A stretch of DNA of 64,000 bases from Stanieria cyanosphaera PCC 7437 (GTDB lineage Bacteria > Cyanobacteriota > Cyanobacteriia > Cyanobacteriales > Xenococcaceae): positions 4,794,501-4,858,500 of the forward strand of contig NC_019748.1 of assembly GCF_000317575.1 (NCBI RefSeq), read 5' to 3'. A program made the position numbers and the translations under genes. This document shows, piece by piece, positions 45,999 to 53,882 of this stretch (its first letter is position 1; every line of letters starts with the position of its first letter). The notes under the pieces are model-generated. The model was not told the DNA's origin, did not search any database, and saw nothing but the letters and a program-made list of their open reading frames with translations.

Positions 45999-47075
45999 AT
46001 GGTAGATAGTCTAAAAAAACCCCAGTTTGAAGAAATGCGTCCTGGGATTAAAGTCCCATCACAAGAAACAATTCTTACTCCTCGTTTCTACACTACAGAT
46101 TTTGAAGAGATGGCAAAAATGGATCTCTCAGCTAATGAAGACGAGTTGAGGGCTATCTTAGAAGAATTTCGTACCGACTACAATCGTCATCACTTTGTGC
46201 GAGATGAAGAGTTTAATCAATCTTGGGATTGTATAGATGGCGAAACTCGTAAATTATTTGTAGAATTTTTAGAACGTTCCTGTACTGCCGAGTTTTCTGG
46301 CTTTTTACTTTATAAAGAATTAGGTAGACGTTTAAAAGACAAAAATCCTCTTTTGGCAGAAATCTTTACCCTAATGTCGCGAGATGAAGCTCGTCACGCT
46401 GGTTTCCTCAATAAAGCGATGTCCGATTTTGATTTATCTTTAGACCTCGGATTTTTAACCAAAAGCCGTAAATATACTTTCTTTAAACCCAAATTTATTT
46501 TTTACGCTACCTATCTCTCTGAAAAGATTGGTTATTGGCGTTATATTACTATCTATCGTCATTTAGAAAAACATCCAGAAGATAGAATTTATCCCATCTT
46601 CCGTTTCTTTGAAAATTGGTGTCAAGACGAAAATCGTCACGGAGATTTCTTTGATGCCATTATGAAAGCGCAACCCCAATTCCTGAATGACTGGAAAGCT
46701 AGACTCTGGTGTCGCTTCTTCCTCTTATCAGTTTTTGCTACTATGTATCTCAACGATACTCAGCGTGCTGATTTCTACGCTTCTATCGGTTTGGATGCGC
46801 GAGAATACGATAAGTATGTCATTGAAAAAACTAATGAGAACGCAGGCAGAGTTTTCCCTGTTATTCTTGATGTTAATCGACCAGAATTTTATAACCGCTT
46901 AGAAACTTGCGTAAGCAACAATGAAAAATTGAGAGAAATTGATAGTTCTAACGCTCCTCAATTGATTAAAGGATTACGCAAATTACCTTACTACGTTTCT
47001 AATGGTTGGGAACTTTTGAAGTTGTATTTAATTAATCCAATTCGTGTCGATCATCTGGAAGGAACTGCTCGTTAA
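45999..47075 (+). CDS. acsF: Mg-protoporphyrin IX monomethyl ester oxidative cyclase
   Basis: A 358-residue diiron oxygenase forming the fifth ring of chlorophyll. The iron ligands lie in [24 protein letters not shown] and [12 protein letters not shown], with [18 protein letters not shown] between. Cyanobacteria often have two copies, for aerobic (ChlAI) and low-oxygen (ChlAII) conditions; which one this is cannot be told here. ATG 45999 ([13 protein letters not shown]) is preferred to the TTG at 45990. A strong terminator follows. Confidence 0.96.
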   Translation: MVDSLKKPQFEEMRPGIKVPSQETILTPRFYTTDFEEMAKMDLSANEDELRAILEEFRTDYNRHHFVRDEEFNQSWDCIDGETRKLFVEFLERSCTAEFSGFLLYKELGRRLKDKNPLLAEIFTLMSRDEARHAGFLNKAMSDFDLSLDLGFLTKSRKYTFFKPKFIFYATYLSEKIGYWRYITIYRHLEKHPEDRIYPIFRFFENWCQDENRHGDFFDAIMKAQPQFLNDWKARLWCRFFLLSVFATMYLNDTQRADFYASIGLDAREYDKYVIEKTNENAGRVFPVILDVNRPEFYNRLETCVSNNEKLREIDSSNAPQLIKGLRKLPYYVSNGWELLKLYLINPIRVDHLEGTAR

Positions 47076-47108
47076 ATTATCAGCTTTTACTGTTGGCTGA
47101 CTAAATTT

Positions 47109-47140
47109 GGTTCTGTGTTATGCAGAACCTTTTTTCTTTT
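47109..47140 (+). terminator. Rho-independent terminator of acsF
   Basis: GGTTCTG (47109-47115) pairs perfectly with CAGAACC (47123-47129) over a seven-base loop, followed by TTTTTTCTTTT. It lies 34 bases after the acsF stop. Confidence 0.88.
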
Positions 47141-47336
47141 AAAGTTTTAAGGTTAAATTAATATCGTTGAGCAAAAGTCTCTAGATAGATAACAAGCCTG
47201 ACTGTTGAGAATTGGTATAAGTTATAGCGATACGTCAAACATAAGTACACAACAATAATGTAATTTTTAGCAACATTATATATTTGAAAATAATGCGACC
47301 GCGTGGTGCCAGTCGACGGCTGGCTGTATTTATTGT
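47141..47336. other. Gap upstream of the RNA ligase with small inverted repeats
   Basis: Two small dyads are visible: ATAATGT/ACATTAT (around 47256-47280) and GCCAG/CTGGC inside a GC-rich patch (47294-47326). The GC-rich patch starts GCGACCGCG, like the inserted-looking segment at the start of the dctQ-type gene (34320). No gene. Confidence 0.4.
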
Positions 47337-47366
47337 TTGACTTTTGTAATCTTTTTGTAGTATAAA
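47337..47366 (+). promoter_or_regulatory. Likely sigma-70-type promoter of the RNA ligase gene
   Basis: TTGACT at 47337 and TATAAA at 47361, spaced by 18 bases. Transcription would start near 47373, giving a leader of about 45 bases that folds as described at 47374-47400. Confidence 0.5.
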
Positions 47367-47373
47367 TATCTGA

Positions 47374-47400
47374 CGGGAAGCTACAAATTGATTTTTCCCG
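47374..47400 (+). promoter_or_regulatory. Leader hairpin next to the ribosome site
   Basis: CGGGAA (47374-47379) pairs with TTCCCG (47395-47400), leaving a loop of 15 bases. The stem ends directly at AAGGAAG, the ribosome site, so it could influence initiation of the RNA ligase. Confidence 0.4.
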
Positions 47401-47416
47401 AAGGAAGTTGATTGCA

Positions 47417-48742
47417 ATGAGTGTAATTGCAATGAGAGTTAGTGATGTTCGCGCACATCCTAATGCAGACGCTTTGCGTATTTATATTATGGAAGTACCC
47501 AATCAGATCGAAGCCTGCTTCGAGTCTAATCAAGTACAAATAGTTGCTAATTTAGAGAATATATATCAACCAGGAGATCTTGTCGCCGTAGCGTTAGGTG
47601 GTTCGGTGTTAAAAGATGGTACTAAAATTAAACCTTGTAAGCTGCGGGGTGTTACTTCTCATGGGATGGCTTTGGGTATTGTTGATGCAGAATTAGGTGA
47701 AGATCTTTCAGAAGTTTATTGTCAGTCAGAGTTAATTGATACAGCAACTAACTCAGAAGATAAGCTAACTTTTCAAAAATGGACGAGTATTGAATTGCTC
47801 CATAATGTAAAGCGTAATTTGGATATTTTGGGTGAGGCTGTTACGATTACTTATCGCGCTAAAGTTAAATTACACGGTACAAACGCAGGAATTCAAGTTA
47901 CTACGGAAGGAAAAGTAGCAGCACAAAAAAGAAGTCAAATCATTACTTCTAAATCTGATAATGCAGGTTTTGCTGCTTGGGTTGAAAATAATTTAGAATA
48001 TTTTTCTGCTTTAAGAACTTCTGAAAATCTCGCGATCTTTGGCGAATGGTGTGGTAATAATATTCAAAAAGGTGTTGCCATCTCCCAATTAAAACGCAAA
48101 ATTTTTGCTATATTTGCTATTCAAATAGGAGACGATCTTATTACGCCTAAAAAGCTGGAAGTTCGTCCCGAAAAAATTTCCCAAATGTTACCCAAGCATG
48201 AAGATATTTTTGTACTTCCTTACTATGGTGCAGCTATTACTTTGAACTTTGGGAATGAAGAACAATTAAAAGCTGCTGTTCATACTATTAATGAGATGGT
48301 AGAAGCTGTAGAAAAATCAGATCCTTGGGTTAAAGCTACTTTTGGCATCGAAGGGATTGGCGAAGGTTTAGTGATGTATCCTGATACCAATTCGATAGTT
48401 GAAAGAGCAAATTATACCGATTATATGTTTAAAGCTAAAGGTGCTAAACATCAAGTTATCAAAACTGCAAAACCTGTGTCTATTGCTCCTGAAAAAGTCG
48501 AAAATATTGCTCAATTTGTCAATCTTTTTGTTACAGAAGCTAGACTACAACAAGCAGTAACAGAAGCTTGTGACGGACAATATGATTTGAAGCGAATGGG
48601 TGATTTTCTCAAGTGGTTTGCTTTAGATGTGCAAAAAGAAAGTGTCGCTGAATTAGAAGCTGCTGATTTAACTTGGAAAGAAGTCAATCAGTCTTTAATG
48701 AATGAGGCGAAACAGTGGTACAAAGCCCAAGGTATAATTTAG
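47417..48742 (+). CDS. ATP-dependent RNA ligase, DraRnl (Rnl5)-like
   Basis: A 441-residue nucleotidyltransferase. Residues 1-125 form an OB-like N-terminal domain (VSDVRAHPNADALRIYIME, then PGDLVAVALGGSVLKDG and LRGVTSHGMALGI) resembling tRNA-binding domains. The ligase core has motif I KLHGTN (Lys151), IFGEWCGNNIQKG (motif III), EGLVMYP (motif IV) and FKAKGAKH (motif V). N-terminal OB domain plus this core is the layout of Deinococcus DR_B0094, which seals 3'-OH/5'-phosphate nicks in RNA or RNA-DNA hybrids. RBS AAGGAAG nine bases before ATG 47417. It stands alone; no Pnkp or RtcA partner is adjacent. Confidence 0.8.
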   Translation: MSVIAMRVSDVRAHPNADALRIYIMEVPNQIEACFESNQVQIVANLENIYQPGDLVAVALGGSVLKDGTKIKPCKLRGVTSHGMALGIVDAELGEDLSEVYCQSELIDTATNSEDKLTFQKWTSIELLHNVKRNLDILGEAVTITYRAKVKLHGTNAGIQVTTEGKVAAQKRSQIITSKSDNAGFAAWVENNLEYFSALRTSENLAIFGEWCGNNIQKGVAISQLKRKIFAIFAIQIGDDLITPKKLEVRPEKISQMLPKHEDIFVLPYYGAAITLNFGNEEQLKAAVHTINEMVEAVEKSDPWVKATFGIEGIGEGLVMYPDTNSIVERANYTDYMFKAKGAKHQVIKTAKPVSIAPEKVENIAQFVNLFVTEARLQQAVTEACDGQYDLKRMGDFLKWFALDVQKESVAELEAADLTWKEVNQSLMNEAKQWYKAQGII

Positions 48743-48830
48743 TTCAAATGAATTACTTCATAGTAAAAATAACTGTGATGATCGCTTTCTTTTAACAAAA
48801 TCATTCAAGTGTTCTTGCTATGCTTTAACT

Positions 48831-49040
48831 TTAATCACTGATTATTTCAAAAAATAAAGGAGGGTTAAATTCCCTCCCAGATGATTGATTATTTTGTTTG
48901 TTTTGCGAGTTATCTTGTAATTTTTGGCGGAGCATTTGTTGTTGTTTACGGAGTTGTCTTGCCCTAGCAGAACCACCTTTTCCTTTGTCATTGCGACCCT
49001 GACGGCGTGGTGATTCCCATCGCTTTAGTCGTTGTGCCAC
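48831..49040 (-). CDS. Small basic conserved-type protein
   Basis: A 69-residue protein with a very basic N-terminal half (RLKRWESPRRQGRNDKGKGG, then RQLRKQQQMLRQKLQ) and a Gln/Asn-rich tail. It suggests nucleic acid or ribosome binding; I recall similar short proteins in other cyanobacteria but cannot name a family. It starts with GTG at 49040, with AAGGTG eight bases upstream. It lies 53 bases after larE on the same strand. Confidence 0.65.
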   Translation of the reverse strand: MAQRLKRWESPRRQGRNDKGKGGSARARQLRKQQQMLRQKLQDNSQNKQNNQSSGREFNPPLFFEIISD

Positions 49041-49093
49041 AGTTATTCACCTTTAAATTAATTTACTACTTGATCTATTGTAGTATATTGTGT

Positions 49094-49906
49094 TTATTTG
49101 GACAAGCTTAAAACTTGATTCAATTTACCACTGCGATAACCTTCGAGATCGAGAGTGACATACAGAAAACCAAGCTCTTTAAATTTGCTAACTAATTCAG
49201 GTAAATTAACCTTCAGGATGAATTCTTGAATTTGTTCACTAGGTAATTCTATTTTGGCAGTATCTCCGAAACTACGAACTCGTAAATTTTGATAACCTAA
49301 TTGCCGTAAATAAATTTCTGCTCTTCCTACTCTTTGTAATTTAGCAACCGTAATTTCTTCTCCGTAGGGAAAACGGGAACTTAAACAAGGTTGTGCGGGT
49401 TTATCCCACCAAGTAAGTCCCAAATAACGAGAAATTTCTCTTACTTCCATTTTAGTTATACCCAATTCTGCTAAAGGCGATCGCGCTCCTCTTTCTTTAG
49501 CTGCTTGAATTCCTGGACGATAGTCTTGTAAGTCGTCGGCATTTACTCCATCAACTACGTAAGGATAACCTCTAGCTATGGCTAAGGGTTTTAAGGTGTC
49601 ATGAAGTTCACTTTTACAAAAATAACAGCGATTGGTAGGATTGGAAGTATAATTGGGGTTGTCCATTTCCTGAGTTTCAATTAACTCGTGTTTGATCCCA
49701 ATTACTGCTGCTTGGAGGCTTGCTTCTTCTAACTCTTCTGGTAATAAAGAAGGAGAAACTGCTGTGATTGCCAAAGCGCGATCGCCTAAAACATCATAAG
49801 CAATTTTGGCGACTAAAGTACTATCTACACCACCAGAATAAGCGATTAAAGCTCGTTCCAGATCTTGAAATAAGCTGGTTAGTTGCGTTAATTTTTCTTG
49901 AATCAT
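49094..49906 (-). CDS. larE: ATP-dependent sulfur-transfer protein LarE
   Basis: A 270-residue PP-loop protein: IAYSGGVDSTLVAKIAYD (PP loop, about 21-38), NRCYFCKSEL with Cys94/Cys97, and WDKPAQPCLSSRFPYGE, where Cys174 matches the region of the sacrificial cysteine of Lactobacillus LarE. LarE supplies sulfur for the nickel-pincer cofactor of lactate racemase; LarB and LarC are not in the window, so the role here may be different. The start ATG at 49906 has AATAAT before it but no strong ribosome site. Confidence 0.88.
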   Translation of the reverse strand: MIQEKLTQLTSLFQDLERALIAYSGGVDSTLVAKIAYDVLGDRALAITAVSPSLLPEELEEASLQAAVIGIKHELIETQEMDNPNYTSNPTNRCYFCKSELHDTLKPLAIARGYPYVVDGVNADDLQDYRPGIQAAKERGARSPLAELGITKMEVREISRYLGLTWWDKPAQPCLSSRFPYGEEITVAKLQRVGRAEIYLRQLGYQNLRVRSFGDTAKIELPSEQIQEFILKVNLPELVSKFKELGFLYVTLDLEGYRSGKLNQVLSLSK

Positions 49907-50001
49907 TATTCCTAAGTAATCAAGAGGTTATAACAAAACTATAAAAGAATTTTTAGACTTAGGAGTATCAGTTGTTAATTAACCATCAACCATAAACAAG
50001 G

Positions 50002-51222
50002 TTATAATTGATTTTTTTCCAGACGAGGTATAGATAAAGTAAAACAACTACCCTTACCAATTTCTGAGGCAAGAGTAATATCACCACCATGCAGTCTCGC
50101 TAATTTTTGAGATAAAGCTAATCCTAAACCAGTTCCTTTGTGAAGACGATGAAGAGGGGTATGAATTTGTTGGAAGGGTTGAAAAAGTTTTTGACAGTCT
50201 GCTGGAGAAATCCCAATTCCTGTATCAATTACAGCAAATTTAAGCATATTTTTGTGGAACTGTACTTGTAATGTAACCGAACCTTCTTGAGTAAACTTCA
50301 CTGCATTAGAAAGTAAATTAACTAAGATTTGTTTTAAACGTAATTTATCGGCTACACAAAAATCTACTTTTTTATCAAGGTTCAGAATTAAATCTATTCC
50401 TTTTTGTCGAGCTTTGTCTTCAACAATAGCTAAAGAAGCACGACAAATATCTTCGACTGCTAAATTTTCTAAAAACAATTCTTCTTTTTGAGCTTCTAAT
50501 TTTGCTAAGTCTAGATAGTCATTAACTAACTCTAAAAGATGTTCTCCTGTGCTAGCAATACCACTAATATATTGCATTTGTTTAGCATTAAGAGAACCAT
50601 AAATTTCTTCTTTTAACATCCGAGCAAACCCTAAAATTGCTGCGATGGGATTGCGAAGTTCATGATTTAAATGAGAAATAAATTCTTGTTTGGTAGCTTC
50701 AGCTATCTGCCACTCACGCTTTTCTTGTTCTAGTTTTTTAATATATTCTTCTTGTTGTTTTTTGACTTCAAGTTGTTGTTGATAATGAAAAAAATTAATT
50801 AATGCTTTTTCTAAAATTCGCGGTAGTTTATGAAGTTTGTGTTTTAAAACGTAGCCACTTACTCCCGATTGAATACATTGAGTAGCTATTTCATCTCCCA
50901 ATAGCTCTGTAATCAAAATTAAAGGGATTTTGATAGGATTAGTCAGCCACCAATCTATTCGCTCTAAGGGAGACTCGCAAATAAAATCATTTTCAGATGA
51001 GCAGTAATTGTATAAAATAGCATCATAGACTTGATTGTCTAAATAAAGATAAGATTCTTCAACATTAGTAGCTTCATAAGTAAAACTTATCTCGGCCGTT
51101 TCTAATGTTTTAATGATAGCTTCTAGCTCAGTAACTTCGTCTGTCAAAATTAACAGATTCACATTGTTGATCGAATTAAGTTTGGGTGCTAATTGTAAAC
51201 TCAATCCAGAACTATTAAACAT
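50002..51222 (-). CDS. Histidine kinase with a degenerate N-terminal receiver
   Basis: A 406-residue cytoplasmic kinase. Residues 20-145 fold like a receiver (NVNLLILTDE, then IPLILITELLGDE and SGYVLKHKLHKLP), but the phospho-acceptor Asp is replaced (YDAILYNYCSS, Asn72), so it cannot be phosphorylated normally. A coiled coil leads to HisKA (HLNHELRNPIAAILGFARML, His187) and HATPase (ILVNLLSNAVKFTQEG, VIDTGIGISP, KGTGLGLALS). Such pseudo-receiver kinases are frequent in cyanobacteria (compare CikA). Target unknown. It is single. Confidence 0.88.
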   Translation of the reverse strand: MFNSSGLSLQLAPKLNSINNVNLLILTDEVTELEAIIKTLETAEISFTYEATNVEESYLYLDNQVYDAILYNYCSSENDFICESPLERIDWWLTNPIKIPLILITELLGDEIATQCIQSGVSGYVLKHKLHKLPRILEKALINFFHYQQQLEVKKQQEEYIKKLEQEKREWQIAEATKQEFISHLNHELRNPIAAILGFARMLKEEIYGSLNAKQMQYISGIASTGEHLLELVNDYLDLAKLEAQKEELFLENLAVEDICRASLAIVEDKARQKGIDLILNLDKKVDFCVADKLRLKQILVNLLSNAVKFTQEGSVTLQVQFHKNMLKFAVIDTGIGISPADCQKLFQPFQQIHTPLHRLHKGTGLGLALSQKLARLHGGDITLASEIGKGSCFTLSIPRLEKNQL

Positions 51223-51381
51223 AAAAAATTGCTTGGTCTAGGATTGAACTTAGTTCGGTAAATCTTGGTGAGATGCTATTTATAATTTATATTGTATTGA
51301 TATCGATGATGTAAATTTTGGGATTGATATTAATCTTTTTTTAAGAAAAGTCTTCTTGAATGTAATTTAGCCTTCTGTTTT

Positions 51382-52155
51382 CTAAAACTCTTTTTGCGAG
51401 AAAATAATCATAGCAATGGTTAAAAGTAAAATGGTATACAGAAAACCATAAAGAGCATGACTAAATAAATCGGTATAATTCGGTAATAAACCATAAACAG
51501 CCTCATTTTTAAGATCGAGACGAGATAAATCTGGTAATACTAAATACAAACTGGTAGTTAAAGTTTCAATGCTTTCATTCTTGCTTAATTTACCTAATTC
51601 TACTAAGTCTTGACTAAAGTGTCCCATCAAATATACACCAAAACTTAAGAGAGTTGCCAAGATAGAACTAGTAAATACACCGAAAAGTATTGCAACTGCT
51701 ACTAATAAAGATAACTCTAGCAAAAGGTAACCAGCAGAAATTGCTAAAGCTACCAGAGGATAATCAATTGCAGAAAAGCTCATCATTGCTAAATAAATTG
51801 TCATCATAATTCCTACCATGACAGCTAATACTGCAACTAATCCTAAATGTTTGCCAACAATTAATTCGGCTCGACTAATTGGTTTAGGAATTAACATTAG
51901 TAGAGTACGCTTTTCAATTTCTTTATTGATTAAACTTGTACCAACAAAGATCGCTACTATTACACTTAATAGAGCAATTGCAGCAATACCAAAATCTAGT
52001 AAAATTTTTTCGTGAGTACCCGCAGCAATTTCTGGAATTAATCGAACGGCAAGAATTAGTAATAAGGAAAAGAAACCAACAAAATAGAGAATGCGATCGC
52101 GGATTACTTCTTGGAAACCGTTTTTAGCAATAGTAAATACTCTTACTACATTCAT
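51382..52155 (-). CDS. ABC transporter permease (NosY/ABC-2 type)
   Basis: A 257-residue membrane protein with six hydrophobic segments. It opens MNVVRVFTIAKNGFQEVIRD and has RTLLMLIPKPISRAELIVGK between helices 2 and 3, both typical of the ABC-2 (NosY-like) permease. No ATPase gene is adjacent, so the partner is elsewhere. Substrate unknown; such permeases often export lipids or glycans or serve cofactor maturation. Confidence 0.85.
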   Translation of the reverse strand: MNVVRVFTIAKNGFQEVIRDRILYFVGFFSLLLILAVRLIPEIAAGTHEKILLDFGIAAIALLSVIVAIFVGTSLINKEIEKRTLLMLIPKPISRAELIVGKHLGLVAVLAVMVGIMMTIYLAMMSFSAIDYPLVALAISAGYLLLELSLLVAVAILFGVFTSSILATLLSFGVYLMGHFSQDLVELGKLSKNESIETLTTSLYLVLPDLSRLDLKNEAVYGLLPNYTDLFSHALYGFLYTILLLTIAMIIFSQKEF

Positions 52156-52244
52156 GGTTTATTTCGTCAGAATAAAATTATCTCAGGATTTACACTGTTT
52201 ATATTTCCCTGAAATCGCGACAAAATAATCATGGTAAGTAAAAA

Positions 52245-53060
52245 CTAATTCGATTTGCCTAAAAACTCTACTAAAGGTAAAAACTCTGTAACTAATTCCG
52301 CTCGACTGACGACTAAACAAGGTAAAGAAATATTTCCATAATTTTGACCAATTTGCAGCGGAAAAACGGGTTTTGAGTCTAAAAAGATAAATTTACCACC
52401 AGCAGCTTGCACAATTACCCACACTGCTGCTAAATCCCAGATTTTTGGAGTTGCTTCTACTCCACCGATCGCTGCACCCGCAGCTACTAAAAGTAAATTG
52501 TAACTGGCAACGCCAATCATTCTAATTTTACAAGGAAAAGGATTTTTCAGTATTTCAGTACTACGAGCGCAGAGGTTAAAGAGATGACTTTTGCTTGGAG
52601 AGTCTTGATTGGTATGAATTGGTTGATTATTTAGATATGCACCTGTAGGTATTTCTAATCCAGAATTGCCACCCCAATAACCGTAAAAAGATTGTCTCAG
52701 TTGAGGTAAATAAACAAAACCAAAAACTGGTGTACCCTCATACAATAATCCTAGGGAAATTCCCCAGATCGGTACACCACGAGTAAAATTAGTTGTGCCG
52801 TCAATCGGATCGACAATCCAACACCATTGAGAATCAGGAAAAATTTGGGTGGTTTCTTCTGTTAATACCCCATGCTCGGGGAAAGTATTAATAATTGCTG
52901 TTCTTAGTTCGTTATCAGAAGAGCGATCGGCTTTAGTAACTAGACTACCATCTTCTTTTTGAATTGCTTGTATTTTTCCAAAATCAGCTATCAAGCGATC
53001 GCCTACTGTTTTAGTTGTAGTTTGGCAGAATTGTAAAACTTTGTCCCAAAAATTTTCCAT
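52245..53060 (-). CDS. Inositol-monophosphatase family phosphatase
   Basis: A 271-residue Mg2+-dependent phosphatase. GSLVTKADRSSDNELR, HGVLTEET (metal Glu), WIVDPIDGTTNFTRGVPIWG (DPIDGT, two metal Asps) and KIWDLAAVWVIVQAAGG are the family's motifs. Candidate substrates are inositol phosphate, histidinol phosphate or 3'-phosphoadenosine-5'-phosphate; the sequence does not separate them for certain. ATG at 53060. It is single, in a gap of 300 bases or so on one side. Confidence 0.9.
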   Translation of the reverse strand: MENFWDKVLQFCQTTTKTVGDRLIADFGKIQAIQKEDGSLVTKADRSSDNELRTAIINTFPEHGVLTEETTQIFPDSQWCWIVDPIDGTTNFTRGVPIWGISLGLLYEGTPVFGFVYLPQLRQSFYGYWGGNSGLEIPTGAYLNNQPIHTNQDSPSKSHLFNLCARSTEILKNPFPCKIRMIGVASYNLLLVAAGAAIGGVEATPKIWDLAAVWVIVQAAGGKFIFLDSKPVFPLQIGQNYGNISLPCLVVSRAELVTEFLPLVEFLGKSN

Positions 53061-53241
53061 ATTTAATCTTGCTTTGCTTCGTTTTTGAGTGTATCAATCT
53101 TTAGATCACGAGTTGTTAGCGATCCAATCCAAAGCGTTATTTCATTTTTACCTTAATAATTAAAGAACAATAACAACTCCAAGATATATACTAAAGCTTT
53201 AGTTTTTTTTATTAGTTCAGGTGATAGTTGATAGTTGATTG

Positions 53242-53361
53242 TTGAGACCTACGGTAGTGCGCTTCGCTTATGTTAATGGTTGATTATTCATCCCTCATAA
53301 TTAGTAATTACTAATTAGTAACTGGTAATGGTGTACCTCACCAAGAGCGAGAAAGGCTATA
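53242..53361. repeat. Dispersed repeat, second copy of the 36426-36560 block
   Basis: TTGAGACCTACGGTAGTGCG through ATGTTAATGGTTGATTATTC, ATCCCTCATAATTAGTAA and GGTGTACCTCACCAAGAGCG are nearly the same as the right part of the MITE-like element at 36369-36560. The left TIR is absent here, so this copy is truncated or its end has diverged. The right end reads GCTATA, inverse of TATAGC. Confidence 0.75.
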
Positions 53362-53367
53362 TATCAC

Positions 53368-53841
53368 TTAATGTTTTCTTGTCCATTTACTGTAAGGATG
53401 CTTAATTAAATTAGAATTAAAATATTTGGGATCAGTTACTTCACGGTCAATCCAATCTGGTAAATGAATCAATTGATTTTCTGATTTCAATTCTACTTCG
53501 GCAATAATTAAACCTGCATTTTCGCCAAAAAACTCATCAACTTCCCAAATTAAATCTTGATATTTTATTTTATATCTTTTCTTTTCAATCAAAGGTTTAA
53601 CACAGAGATTAAGTAGCATTTCTTGAGCATCTTCTAGAGGAATAGGATATTCAAATTCTGTTCTAGAAATACCAATTCTTGGTCCTTTAATTGTTAAATA
53701 TCCTTGGTTATCAATCAAGCGAACTCGAACAGTTTGATTGCCTACTGTCGGTATATATCCTTGACGATAAATTATTCCTGTTGCTAAAGTACGCCATTGT
53801 TCTCCTTTAACTAAATATTTTCTTTCTATTTCTTTTGGCAT
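53368..53841 (-). CDS. CYTH-domain protein
   Basis: A 157-residue triphosphate tunnel metalloenzyme-type (CYTH) protein. The signature EIERKYLV (ExExK) opens it; RVRLIDNQGYLTIKGPRIG, RTEFEYPIP, KKRYKI and WEVDEFFGENAGLIIAEVEL follow. The family hydrolyses inorganic triphosphate or nucleoside triphosphates; short bacterial members are mostly tripolyphosphatases. ATG 53841 is preferred over a TTG two codons earlier. It lies 36-41 bases after the mannosidase gene on the same strand and may be cotranscribed. Confidence 0.9.
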   Translation of the reverse strand: MPKEIERKYLVKGEQWRTLATGIIYRQGYIPTVGNQTVRVRLIDNQGYLTIKGPRIGISRTEFEYPIPLEDAQEMLLNLCVKPLIEKKRYKIKYQDLIWEVDEFFGENAGLIIAEVELKSENQLIHLPDWIDREVTDPKYFNSNLIKHPYSKWTRKH

Positions 53842-53882
53842 AAACAATTTTCCTGATTTCTGAAAAGTATTTTAAATGAAAG

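Noticed and set aside
47235-47432. A 65-codon minus-strand frame between acsF and the RNA ligase
   Set aside because: It crosses the promoter, the leader hairpin and small dyads of the ligase gene and has no ribosome site; its composition is that of random AT-rich sequence.
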